Below are positions 1-5,365 of a stretch of DNA of 9,822 nt, piece by piece. The notes under the pieces were generated by a model, which worked only from the letters and a program-made list of their open reading frames with translations, made no database searches and had not been told where the DNA came from. Position 1 is the first letter of the stretch. Each line of letters begins with the position of its first letter. The stretch covers positions 1-9,822 of the forward strand of contig CAYOFH010000125.1 in the NCBI GenBank assembly GCA_964403175.1, read 5' to 3'. A program made the position numbers and the translations under genes. The stretch is from Marinilabilia sp964403175. GTDB lineage: Bacteria > Bacteroidota > Bacteroidia > Bacteroidales > Marinilabiliaceae.

Positions 1-548
1 AGAAAATGATACCTGTGAATACGAAAAACATCCTCTTTATTTGTGGTGGAGCCTTTGACGGAATTGACCGGAAAATAGCACAACGCCTGAATACCAAAGT
101 CGTTGGATATTCAGCTTCCCGAAATAAGGAGCATCTTGATGAAAGTAATCTTTTACAATACATTTCACCCCAGGATCTTAAATCCTTCGGGCTGATTCCT
201 GAAATTATTGGTCGCCTGCCGGTGCTGACTTATCTCAATCCATTGGATAAGGCTACTTTACGAAGAATTCTTGTAGAACCTAAAAACTCAATCATTAAGC
301 AGTACAAAAAGCTTTTTGAAATTGATGGTATCGAACTGGAATTTGAAGATGAGGTGTTGGATTACATTGTCGATAAGGCGGTCGAGTTTAAATTGGGTGC
401 CCGGGGTTTAAGGTCTATCTGTGAAACTATTATGATTGATCATATGTTTCATACGCCTTCAAAAAAGACCAAGAAACTTACTATTAAACTTGATTTTGCT
501 ATCGAACGTATTGAGCGAATCAATATCGGCCGGCTGAAAGCCAGTTGA
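1..548 (+). CDS. clpX: ClpX, ATP-dependent protease ATPase subunit (3' part only)
   Basis: ClpX is the AAA+ unfoldase that recognises substrates in the cytoplasm, unfolds them with ATP and threads them into the ClpP peptidase. The window holds about 181 C-terminal residues; the reading frame is open through base 1 (a Lys codon at 3-5 precedes the ATG at 6), so the gene starts outside the window and that ATG is internal. Counting from it, I see ILFICGGAF (residues 9-17, end of the large AAA+ domain), GLIPEIIGRLPV (62-73) with the arginine-finger Arg70, EPKNSIIKQY (91-100), and the sensor-2 motif GARGLR (131-136) in the small domain. The Walker A and B motifs and zinc-binding domain are upstream and not visible. 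The ClpP-docking IGF loop of proteobacterial ClpX is replaced by VVGY (32-35), as I recall for Bacteroidota ClpX. The gene ends just before a strong terminator. The family call is near certain. Confidence 0.97.
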   Translation, partial: KMIPVNTKNILFICGGAFDGIDRKIAQRLNTKVVGYSASRNKEHLDESNLLQYISPQDLKSFGLIPEIIGRLPVLTYLNPLDKATLRRILVEPKNSIIKQYKKLFEIDGIELEFEDEVLDYIVDKAVEFKLGARGLRSICETIMIDHMFHTPSKKTKKLTIKLDFAIERIERINIGRLKAS

Positions 549-567
549 TCTTTAATTGAAAGAACAT

Positions 568-603
568 AAAAAAAAAGCTGCCTTCATAGGACAGCTTTTT
601 TTT
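568..603 (+). terminator. Intrinsic terminator after clpX
   Basis: Nine A residues (568-576) lead into a hairpin: AGCTG (576-580) pairs with CAGCT (592-596), and CCT (581-583) pairs with AGG (588-590) around a TCAT loop, with A591 bulged. Eight T residues (596-603) follow. It begins 20 bases after the clpX stop codon. The A-run on the other side makes it potentially bidirectional, so it could also stop transcripts running leftward out of the OsmC-family gene. Confidence 0.85.
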
Positions 604-748
604 ATTTCAATAGCTTGCCAGAGGTTATAATTATCTTGGTCTATTTAATTGTTCAAAAACAGGTGTTTTAAACTTTTCAGCTTCCATTTTTGAGCTTCAG
701 CCTTGGGCTTTTCCGGCATCTATTCTCCTATCTTCCAGCTTGTATAGG

Positions 749-1165
749 CTACTCTTCAATTCGTATCTCATTGGTTATTTCCATCGCTTTTTTATATACC
801 TCAGAAACTCCGCAATATTTCTCCTCTGAAAGGCTTACTGCTTTTTGCAGCTTCTCCATAGGAAGATTTTTCCCTCTGAAGGTATATATCACATGCATCT
901 TGTTGTAGTGCTTTGGATGCTCTTCCGTTATGTTTGCTTCAATGGTTATTCTGAAATCTTCCGGCTCAACCCTCATTTTTTTGAGCATAGATGCTACATC
1001 CATTCCTGTACATCCTGCCAGAGCCAAGAGCATCAAGGGTTTAGGGCGAACTCCTTTGTTTTCACCACCTACCGAAGGATCGGCATCAAGAATAATTTTA
1101 TTTCCGTTCATTTCAGTCTCAAACGACATATTCCCGGTCCAGTTCAGATCTAATGATGTCTTCAT
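749..1165 (-). CDS. OsmC/Ohr-family protein (peroxiredoxin-like)
   Basis: The 138-residue product matches the OsmC-like fold, a cytoplasmic homodimer in which two cysteines reduce organic or other hydroperoxides. The two expected cysteines are present: Cys52 in the central-helix motif LAGCTGMDV and Cys118 in EEKYCGVS. The conserved Arg40 sits in GVRPKPLML, where the family places its thiol-activating arginine. Length is typical of the family. The start is the ATG read from 1165 leftward; no strong ribosome binding site precedes it. The pattern resembles the YhfA-like or general OsmC subgroup more than Ohr, but I cannot assign substrate. It is transcribed away from the Crp/Fnr-family gene at 1649 across a long shared spacer, so co-regulation is possible but not shown. 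Family membership is secure; the peroxidase role is inferred from the cysteines. Confidence 0.92.
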   Translation of the reverse strand: MKTSLDLNWTGNMSFETEMNGNKIILDADPSVGGENKGVRPKPLMLLALAGCTGMDVASMLKKMRVEPEDFRITIEANITEEHPKHYNKMHVIYTFRGKNLPMEKLQKAVSLSEEKYCGVSEVYKKAMEITNEIRIEE

Positions 1166-1320
1166 ATTATTTGTTTTAAAGTTTTAAATGTTTGATTTTT
1201 TTAGTGAAAATGTTCTTTAAGTGAAAATGAGTTTGCAAAGTGGCTTTTGAGCCATCATCTTTAAGAAAAACAAAACTTATTTGTTTGTGTTTAAATATCC
1301 ATATATCTATATTTTATGAT

Positions 1321-1354
1321 TTTGGTGCAAATATAATCTTTCTTTTTATATTTG
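1321..1354 (+). promoter_or_regulatory. Candidate distal promoter facing the Crp-family gene
   Basis: TTTG at 1321-1324 and TATATTTG at 1347-1354 (matching TAnnTTTG) are separated by 22 bases, slightly longer than the usual 19-21. Transcription from here would start near 1361, close to the palindrome at 1365-1376, and leave a leader of nearly 290 bases. Less likely to be the main promoter than the one at 1556-1587. Confidence 0.35.
1328..1335 (-). promoter_or_regulatory. Candidate -7 element facing the OsmC-family gene
   Basis: CAAATATA on the plus strand reads TATATTTG on the minus strand, a full match to the Bacteroidota -7 consensus TAnnTTTG. It would give a leader of roughly 155 bases. 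I find no good TTG-type -33 element at the right distance upstream, so this rests on one hexamer-scale match in AT-rich DNA. Confidence 0.35.
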
Positions 1355-1364
1355 TATACGTTTA

Positions 1365-1376
1365 TGACAGATGTCA
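1365..1376. promoter_or_regulatory. Candidate Crp/Fnr-type operator
   Basis: TGACA (1365-1369) and TGTCA (1372-1376) form a perfect inverted repeat around GA. Read as TGA-N6-TCA it has exactly the half-site spacing of Crp and Fnr boxes. It lies just downstream of a candidate -7 element at 1347-1354, a position that would suit repression, in the spacer shared by the Crp-family gene and the OsmC-family gene. Binding by the neighbouring regulator is an inference. Confidence 0.45.
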
Positions 1377-1507
1377 CTGGTAAAGCCTGGTTGTAATTGG
1401 TCTAAATCTCAGAATGTGACAATCTATTTTGGATGCTGATGAATAATATGCCTAATATATAGTGAATAAGGAAGATTTTCAATTCAAAGAAATCGAATTT
1501 GTATTCT

Positions 1508-1530
1508 CCGGACTTCCGGTAATGTACCGG
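1508..1530. repeat. Two overlapping CCGG-centred inverted repeats
   Basis: CCGGA (1508-1512) and TCCGG (1515-1519) are a perfect inverted repeat with a 2-base spacer. The right arm is shared with a second perfect repeat, CCGGTA (1516-1521) and TACCGG (1525-1530), with a 3-base spacer. They sit in otherwise AT-rich DNA about 26 bases upstream of the -33 element of the likely promoter of the Crp-family gene, a place where an activator could bind. Confidence 0.5.
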
Positions 1531-1555
1531 ATAAAACTGTAGGCAGTAATTTAAA

Positions 1556-1587
1556 TTGCATTTTGTTGTTAAAGTATGATACGTTTG
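1556..1587 (+). promoter_or_regulatory. Likely promoter of the Crp/Fnr-family gene
   Basis: TTG at 1556-1558 and TACGTTTG at 1580-1587 are separated by 21 bases. The second is a full match to the Bacteroidota -7 consensus TAnnTTTG, and the spacing is within the usual 19-21. A start near 1593 would leave a leader of about 55 bases before the ATG at 1649. Confidence 0.5.
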
Positions 1588-1648
1588 ACTATACCACGGT
1601 TTTTCTAAAAGAGTTCATAAAACCGGTTACGCATAAAAATATTTAAAA

Positions 1649-2356
1649 ATGAAAAAATCCCAGGAGTCTGTTAATGTTGAGGAGATTAATCTTAAATCCT
1701 TTGAAATTTTTAGAGGCCTAACTGATGCCGAAATCGAAACATTAAATCAAAGTCTTACCTGTACCAGTTATAAACGTGGTTCCATTATCTATGATGAAGG
1801 CAGTCGTATCAATGGCTCATATATTGTTTCCAGTGGAGTGTTGAAGATCTATAAAACCGGCTTTGACGGAAAAGAACAGATCATTCGTTTTGCTAAAGGC
1901 GGAGATTTGATAGGATTTCGTTCTATTGTAAGTGATGAGTTAGCTTGTACCACAGCAAAAGTTGTTCAGGACGCAGTTCTGTGTTATCTGCATGGTGATA
2001 TCATTACCAGCTTTATTAAAGGGAATCCTGAATTTGCAATGGCTTTAATGAGACTGACCTGTCGCGAACTTGGAGAATCTAACAAGTTTCTTACTGACAT
2101 TGCCCAAAAGACCGTACGAGAGCGCCTTGCCGAAGTGCTGTTACTCCTGATGGATACATTCGACCTTGATGAGGACCACACTCTTCAGATTTCTCTGACT
2201 CGGGAAGAACTGGCCAATATGGTAGGGACTGCTACAGAGTCGGTTATAAGACTGCTTTCAGAGTTTAAAGCTGACAATCTGATAGAGTTGAACGGGCGCA
2301 AAATTAAGCTTTTGAACATTCCCAAGCTTATCAAGATCGGCAATGTTTATGTTTAG
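1649..2356 (+). CDS. Crp/Fnr-family transcriptional regulator
   Basis: The 235-residue product has the standard Crp/Fnr layout: a cyclic-nucleotide-type beta-roll sensor (about residues 18-135), a dimerisation helix, and a C-terminal winged helix-turn-helix with LTREELANMVGTATESVIR at 183-201. The recognition helix keeps Glu197 and Arg201, the residues that in Fnr and Crp read the core of a TGA half-site, with Ile200 where Fnr has Ser. There is no N-terminal cysteine cluster (cysteines at 38, 100, 112 and 138 only), so an Fnr-type iron-sulfur switch is unlikely. In the phosphate-binding cassette the arginine that contacts cAMP in Crp is replaced (ELACTTAKV, 97-105), so cAMP sensing is doubtful. 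The ligand is unknown. It diverges from the OsmC-family gene, and a Crp/Fnr-type palindrome lies in the shared spacer, which suggests but does not prove autoregulation or a redox-related regulon. Confidence 0.93.
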   Translation: MKKSQESVNVEEINLKSFEIFRGLTDAEIETLNQSLTCTSYKRGSIIYDEGSRINGSYIVSSGVLKIYKTGFDGKEQIIRFAKGGDLIGFRSIVSDELACTTAKVVQDAVLCYLHGDIITSFIKGNPEFAMALMRLTCRELGESNKFLTDIAQKTVRERLAEVLLLLMDTFDLDEDHTLQISLTREELANMVGTATESVIRLLSEFKADNLIELNGRKIKLLNIPKLIKIGNVYV

Positions 2357-2535
2357 ACAGAAAGTGTAGATAATGATGATTTGCCTGGTTATTTAAGTTG
2401 TTTCGCTAATTGGTGTAAATCATGCGGATAATTCACGGTATGTAGTATGCACTGATGAAATGAGCATGCTGCTTTTATCTCTCAAATCTGCACAAAAGTG
2501 TATGTGAAAATGAATTGCGAGTTTCATCCGACCTT

Positions 2536-2576
2536 AAGAAGATGAATACAATAATTTAAGAATAGTTTATCTTCTT
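2536..2576. terminator. Long hairpin between convergent genes, possible terminator
   Basis: AAGAAGAT (2536-2543) pairs perfectly with ATCTTCTT (2569-2576). The stem extends inward for four more pairs (two of them G-T) to 2547/2565, leaving a 17-base loop. There is no adjacent T-run, so an intrinsic terminator is uncertain, but placement between converging ends fits a bidirectional stop. Confidence 0.35.
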
Positions 2577-2632
2577 CCCGGCCGAGGCCCTCACGTATAT
2601 TCCCAACTTCACTACAGGCAATTAATTTATAA

Positions 2633-2651
2633 TGCACTTTTATAGAGTGCA
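2633..2651. repeat. Short hairpin downstream of larC
   Basis: TGCACT (2633-2638) and AGTGCA (2646-2651) form a perfect 6-bp stem with a 7-base loop, about 45 bases past the larC stop on the minus strand. It could end the lar transcript, but no T-run follows in either direction. Confidence 0.3.
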
Positions 2652-2694
2652 GATCAGGAAGATTAATTATTGCAAACAAGAAACATAAGGAATT

Positions 2695-3480
2695 TTAACT
2701 AAACAAAGATATTTTCAAAGACGGAATTGGCAAATCTTTCGTACCTCTGGAGGCACCCCTTTTTAATGGTTGAATATCTTCCGGGAATGGCTTTATCTGT
2801 TTGGCTTCCAGAGCTGATAAAACTGCAGCACCTGTTGGGGTAAACAACTCTGTTTCTAAAGGCCCTGCCTGAGCCGGAATCTCGTTGTTTTTGATCATTA
2901 CGGCTGTTGCAGGTGCCGGAACCGGCATTGTTCCATGTGAAAAGCTAATTGAACCTCCTCCCCAGCTTACGGGAGAGGTAAGAAATGCCTTGACCGGTGA
3001 TTTGAGTTCCTGCAATCCCATTACAGCCCCCATTACATCAATCAGAATGTCCTGAGCTTCGTGCAGCCATGCCTCCGGTTCTTCATGTTTATGATGATGG
3101 TGATGATTATGATGGTGGTGATGATCATCCATATCGAAATCATATGTGGCATGTGCTTCCTTTTCTGCTTTGATAAGGTGGTTTAACATTTTAATGCCAA
3201 ATTGCCGGTAATCAGGTAGGATATTGAAGTCGTCGAAGAGATGTTGAAGTAAATGAGTGGCCTTAGTACTGGATAGATGCCCGTGATGATGTTCAACTTC
3301 AATAAATAATCTGCTAGATCCATCGATGGTTTTCTGGTGCCGTATGGTGGTTCTTCCCAGTTTTTCTGCTGCTGCCTGCATTGCACCGGTTACTTTCTTT
3401 GCATCTGCACCCGCATCAATAAGGGCTGCCGCAAACATGTCGCCCGCAATGCCGCCTTCGGGGGATATAAAAAGTTGCAT
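2695..3480 (-). CDS. larC: LarC-type nickel insertion protein, first domain only
   Basis: LarC is the CTP-dependent nickel insertase that finishes the nickel-pincer nucleotide. The 261-residue product shows the N-terminal hallmarks: GGIAGDMFAAALIDAG (9-24), GTMPVPAPAT (183-192) and ELFTPTGAAVLSAL (211-224), ending in a RGASRGTKDLP segment (241-251) that aligns with the end of the first LarC domain (LarC1). A His-rich tract (residues 118-132, ten His interrupted by one Asn, then Lys-His) is a likely nickel-binding or storage segment; a second cluster, HHHGH, is at 64-68. Full LarC proteins are about 400 residues, with a second domain (LarC2) that holds the CTP-binding site; some species make it by ribosomal frameshift. 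Here the frame closes cleanly and no LarC2 follows. The gene starts 3 bases after larB stops, so translation is probably coupled. Family call is firm; full activity is uncertain. Confidence 0.93.
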   Translation of the reverse strand: MQLFISPEGGIAGDMFAAALIDAGADAKKVTGAMQAAAEKLGRTTIRHQKTIDGSSRLFIEVEHHHGHLSSTKATHLLQHLFDDFNILPDYRQFGIKMLNHLIKAEKEAHATYDFDMDDHHHHHNHHHHHKHEEPEAWLHEAQDILIDVMGAVMGLQELKSPVKAFLTSPVSWGGGSISFSHGTMPVPAPATAVMIKNNEIPAQAGPLETELFTPTGAAVLSALEAKQIKPFPEDIQPLKRGASRGTKDLPIPSLKISLFS

Positions 3481-3483
3481 AGT

Positions 3484-4218
3484 TTATTTGTTTTTTGCGA
3501 TTAAACCGGAAACAACGGCTGCCCTGATGCCTCCGTCAATATTGACTACTGTAAGATTTGGAGCACAGGAGGCTAGCATAGAGGTCAATGCAGCCTCTTT
3601 GGCACGAAAACCATATCCTACTGATGTGGGAACTCCAATAACCGGAAGTGGAACCAGTGAGCTGACGAAGGGGGCCAGCGCACCCTCCATTCCCGCAACA
3701 ACCACGACCGCAGACACATTGTTTTTCATTCCTTCCATTACAGCATCCAGAACTCTTGTTGGATGAGCAATTCCCCGATCTTCAAATACATGAGGTTTCA
3801 CACCCAGAGCTTTCAGGGCTAGTGCACATTCAGCCGTTACTGAATGGTCAGCTGCTCCTGCGCTAATTACCAGTATATTACCTCTTTTTTCCGGAATTTC
3901 ACCAATGGCCAGCAGTAAGGGGGTTTCGTGGATCTCAAACCGCTTTTTGAAATGAGCGATTATAGCCTCATGGTGAGGACTGCGTGAAATCAGAATCTGG
4001 GAATGCTTTGTAAGAAAAGCTTCCGCCATTTCAATGGATTGCTCTGCAGTTTTGTATTCTCCGTAAATAATTTCAGGAATATTGATGCGTGCTCCCCGGT
4101 TTACATCAGCAATGTAATTACGTGCTGTTTCCATCCACTCCAGAGAGAAATGTTTTCTGGCATCCTCCCTAGACATTTCTCCTTTTAATATTTTATCGTA
4201 TAATTCGTCAAATGTCAT
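3484..4218 (-). CDS. larB: LarB, pyridinium-3,5-biscarboxylic acid mononucleotide synthase
   Basis: LarB carboxylates the pyridinium ring of nicotinic acid adenine dinucleotide at C5 and hydrolyses its phosphoanhydride, the first step to the nickel-pincer nucleotide. The 244-residue product has a short N-terminal helical part (1-110) and a C-terminal domain related to AIR carboxylase (PurE): ISAGAADHSVTAE (118-130), VAGMEGALAP (174-183), GVPTSVGYG (195-203), and SCAPNLTVVNIDGG (217-230). Cys218 in SCAPN corresponds to the catalytic cysteine (Cys221) of the lactobacillus enzyme. Length is normal for the family. The ATG overlaps the larE stop by four bases (ATGA), the classic mark of translational coupling. 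A stand-alone purine role (PurE) is excluded by the N-terminal part and by the lar neighbours. Confidence 0.96.
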   Translation of the reverse strand: MTFDELYDKILKGEMSREDARKHFSLEWMETARNYIADVNRGARINIPEIIYGEYKTAEQSIEMAEAFLTKHSQILISRSPHHEAIIAHFKKRFEIHETPLLLAIGEIPEKRGNILVISAGAADHSVTAECALALKALGVKPHVFEDRGIAHPTRVLDAVMEGMKNNVSAVVVVAGMEGALAPFVSSLVPLPVIGVPTSVGYGFRAKEAALTSMLASCAPNLTVVNIDGGIRAAVVSGLIAKNK

Positions 4219-4994
4219 AAGCCCAGTTTTTTGTCAAAAGCATTTTGTCTTGCTCCTTCCATATCCAATGTTACGAAGGTGGCTATTTGTTTTCCTTTTT
4301 CCACAATTTTTTGTCTGAATTCCGGTTCAATCAGCTTGATAAAAGTAGCCTGGTTCCTGCATTCAATGCGCAAATGGTCTTCATCATCCAATCGGCAACG
4401 CAAATGGTGGTCACCAGTGGTTTTAAGGATCTCCTGTTCTATGCTGCGCAATGTTTCTAAGCGTTTCGGGGTAATATCCATATTGTAATTAAATCGTGTT
4501 GCCAGACATCCCTCCATATTGGCAATTACCGGGTCGGCTCCCATTGTGATAGCCATTGTCCTTGCCTGTTCTTTGGTGATATTTAACTCTGCCAGCGGGG
4601 ATCGGACTCCTCCTTTTCGAAGTGCTTTTACTCCCGGCCTGTAGTTCGCACTGTCAGAAGCATTGGTGCCATCAAAAACAGGAGCGTCTTTTCGGGAGAT
4701 CACAGGATTTATGATTTGTCCTTTACAATGATAGCAACGGTCAACCGGATTTTTCAGGATCTCAGGGTTTGGTTTCATGGAGATGATTTCCAGATTTTTA
4801 CAACCCATATTGCTGGCCTGCTGTTTGATTTCTGTTTCGGTAACTCTGTTAAATCCGTTATCAATCCATATCGGAACTACCTCAAGACCTGCTTCCTGTG
4901 CGCATCCAAGAATGGAACAACTGTCAAATCCTCCGGAGAACATCAGATAAAACTTTCCTGTCCTTTTCAGATAGCTGATTAACAATTTTTTCAC
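4215..4994 (-). CDS. larE: LarE, ATP-dependent sulfur transferase of NPN cofactor synthesis
   Basis: LarE adenylates the carboxylates of the LarB product and replaces oxygen with sulfur to make the bis-thiocarboxylate that LarC metallates. The 259-residue product has the PP-loop ATP pyrophosphatase motif FSGGFDS (19-25), then RCYHCK (86-91), DGTNASDSANYRPG (108-121), SPLAEL (132-137) and EGCLATRF (161-168). Cys163 occupies the position of the sacrificial Cys176 of Lactiplantibacillus LarE; Cys87 and Cys90 add a CxxC absent from that enzyme but typical of LarE proteins reported to carry a [4Fe-4S] cluster, such as that of Thermotoga. The start is GTG: an in-frame TAA lies two codons upstream and the next internal ATG (Met18) would cut into the PP-loop. 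It is the first gene of the larEBC operon and diverges from the acyl-CoA synthetase gene. Confidence 0.95.
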   Translation of the reverse strand: MKKLLISYLKRTGKFYLMFSGGFDSCSILGCAQEAGLEVVPIWIDNGFNRVTETEIKQQASNMGCKNLEIISMKPNPEILKNPVDRCYHCKGQIINPVISRKDAPVFDGTNASDSANYRPGVKALRKGGVRSPLAELNITKEQARTMAITMGADPVIANMEGCLATRFNYNMDITPKRLETLRSIEQEILKTTGDHHLRCRLDDEDHLRIECRNQATFIKLIEPEFRQKIVEKGKQIATFVTLDMEGARQNAFDKKLGL

Positions 4995-5255
4995 TGGTTA
5001 TTCTTTTTCCTGTTTTAGTTTTGCAATTTAATAAAAAAATGATCATTCCTGTGATTTGTACTTTAATCTGCTTTATTCATAAATTATTGTTTTTAGAGGT
5101 TCAAATCTCAGGAAATACAATCAACCGCAGATAGTTGAACATTAAAATAGACTATTAAAAAGAAGCAGGTTAACAAGCAAGCGAACAGAATAGAATCTGG
5201 TATGTTGTTTTTTATGAGCAATTTATTGTTTTGGTTTGGCGGATTTAAAAAAAAG

Positions 5256-5287
5256 TTGAACTTTTGCTTTCTTGTTGCATACCTTTT
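5256..5287 (+). promoter_or_regulatory. Weak candidate promoter of the acyl-CoA synthetase gene
   Basis: TTG at 5256-5258 and TACCTTTT at 5280-5287 are 21 bases apart. The second matches the Bacteroidota TAnnTTTG -7 consensus except at the last base. A start near 5293 would give a leader of about 70 bases. Confidence 0.25.
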
Positions 5288-5329
5288 TTCTGTAAAATGC
5301 AATAGCCCTTCCTTCAAAATCTTGTATTT

Positions 5330-5343
5330 CCTGCCTCAGCAGG
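5330..5343 (+). repeat. GC-rich hairpin in the synthetase leader
   Basis: CCTGC (5330-5334) and GCAGG (5339-5343) form a perfect 5-bp stem around a CTCA tetraloop, ending 22 bases before the ATG. It stands out in AT-rich surroundings. There is no T-run, so it is not a standard terminator; it could affect mRNA stability or translation, or be chance. Confidence 0.35.
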
Positions 5344-5365
5344 TATAACATAAATCACCAAAAAA

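Larger units (their letters stand above)
1166..1648. other. Long divergent intergenic region, OsmC-family / Crp-family
   Basis: This 483 bp AT-rich stretch separates two diverging genes and contains no convincing coding sequence. It holds at least two TAnnTTTG-type -7 elements pointing right and one pointing left, a Crp/Fnr-spaced palindrome at 1365-1376, and overlapping CCGG-centred palindromes at 1508-1530. A further weak pairing, CGGTTTT (1597-1603) with AAAACCG (1619-1625), falls in the likely leader of the regulator gene. The individual elements are listed separately. Confidence 0.7.
2357..2694. other. Convergent intergenic region, Crp-family / larC
   Basis: This 338 bp stretch lies between the ends of two converging genes. 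I find no coding sequence here. In particular, on the minus strand the two frames other than that of larC close within about 40 bases of its stop, and nothing resembles the missing LarC C-terminal domain. It contains two hairpin-forming inverted repeats (2536-2576 and 2633-2651), listed separately, and a short GC-rich patch around 2577-2591. Confidence 0.7.
4995..5365. other. Divergent intergenic region, larE / acyl-CoA synthetase
   Basis: This 371 bp AT-rich spacer should contain the promoter of the lar operon (leftward) and of the synthetase gene (rightward). I could not find a convincing TAnnTTTG element for larE. A weak rightward candidate and a short hairpin in front of the synthetase start are listed separately. 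A 69-codon minus-strand frame inside it begins at TTG and is not supported as a gene. Confidence 0.6.

Noticed and set aside
604..748. Terminator for the OsmC-family gene in the short gap before clpX
   Set aside because: Only a 4-bp AGCC/GGCT stem around 698-708 was seen, without a T-run in the leftward direction; the bidirectional terminator at 568-603 is a better candidate.
690..1187. Plus-strand open frames opposite the OsmC-family gene (690-908, 845-1153, 930-1187)
   Set aside because: They are antisense shadows of a gene with clear family motifs and show no recognisable domain of their own.
2357..2694. A hidden LarC2 domain reached by frameshift from larC
   Set aside because: Reading the minus strand past the larC stop, the frame entered by a shift closes at about 2667 or 2663, and the gap to the Crp-family gene is too short and shows no LarC2-like motif.
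3085..3129. The His-codon tract in larC as a simple-sequence repeat or cloning tag
   Set aside because: His-rich segments are typical of LarC and other nickel-handling proteins, and the codons are mixed CAT and CAC with Asn and Lys interruptions, so it is a natural metal-binding segment.
4995..5110. Promoter for the lar operon
   Set aside because: I searched the minus strand for TAnnTTTG preceded by TTG at 19-21 bases. The best match, GAGATTTG opposite 5104-5111, misses the first T and lacks a properly spaced -33 element.
5108..5317. A 69-codon minus-strand frame upstream of larE with one hydrophobic, membrane-like stretch
   Set aside because: It begins at TTG, has no family resemblance, is AT-rich like the surrounding spacer, and would cover the region where the synthetase promoter should lie. 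A real small membrane protein is not excluded but is unsupported.
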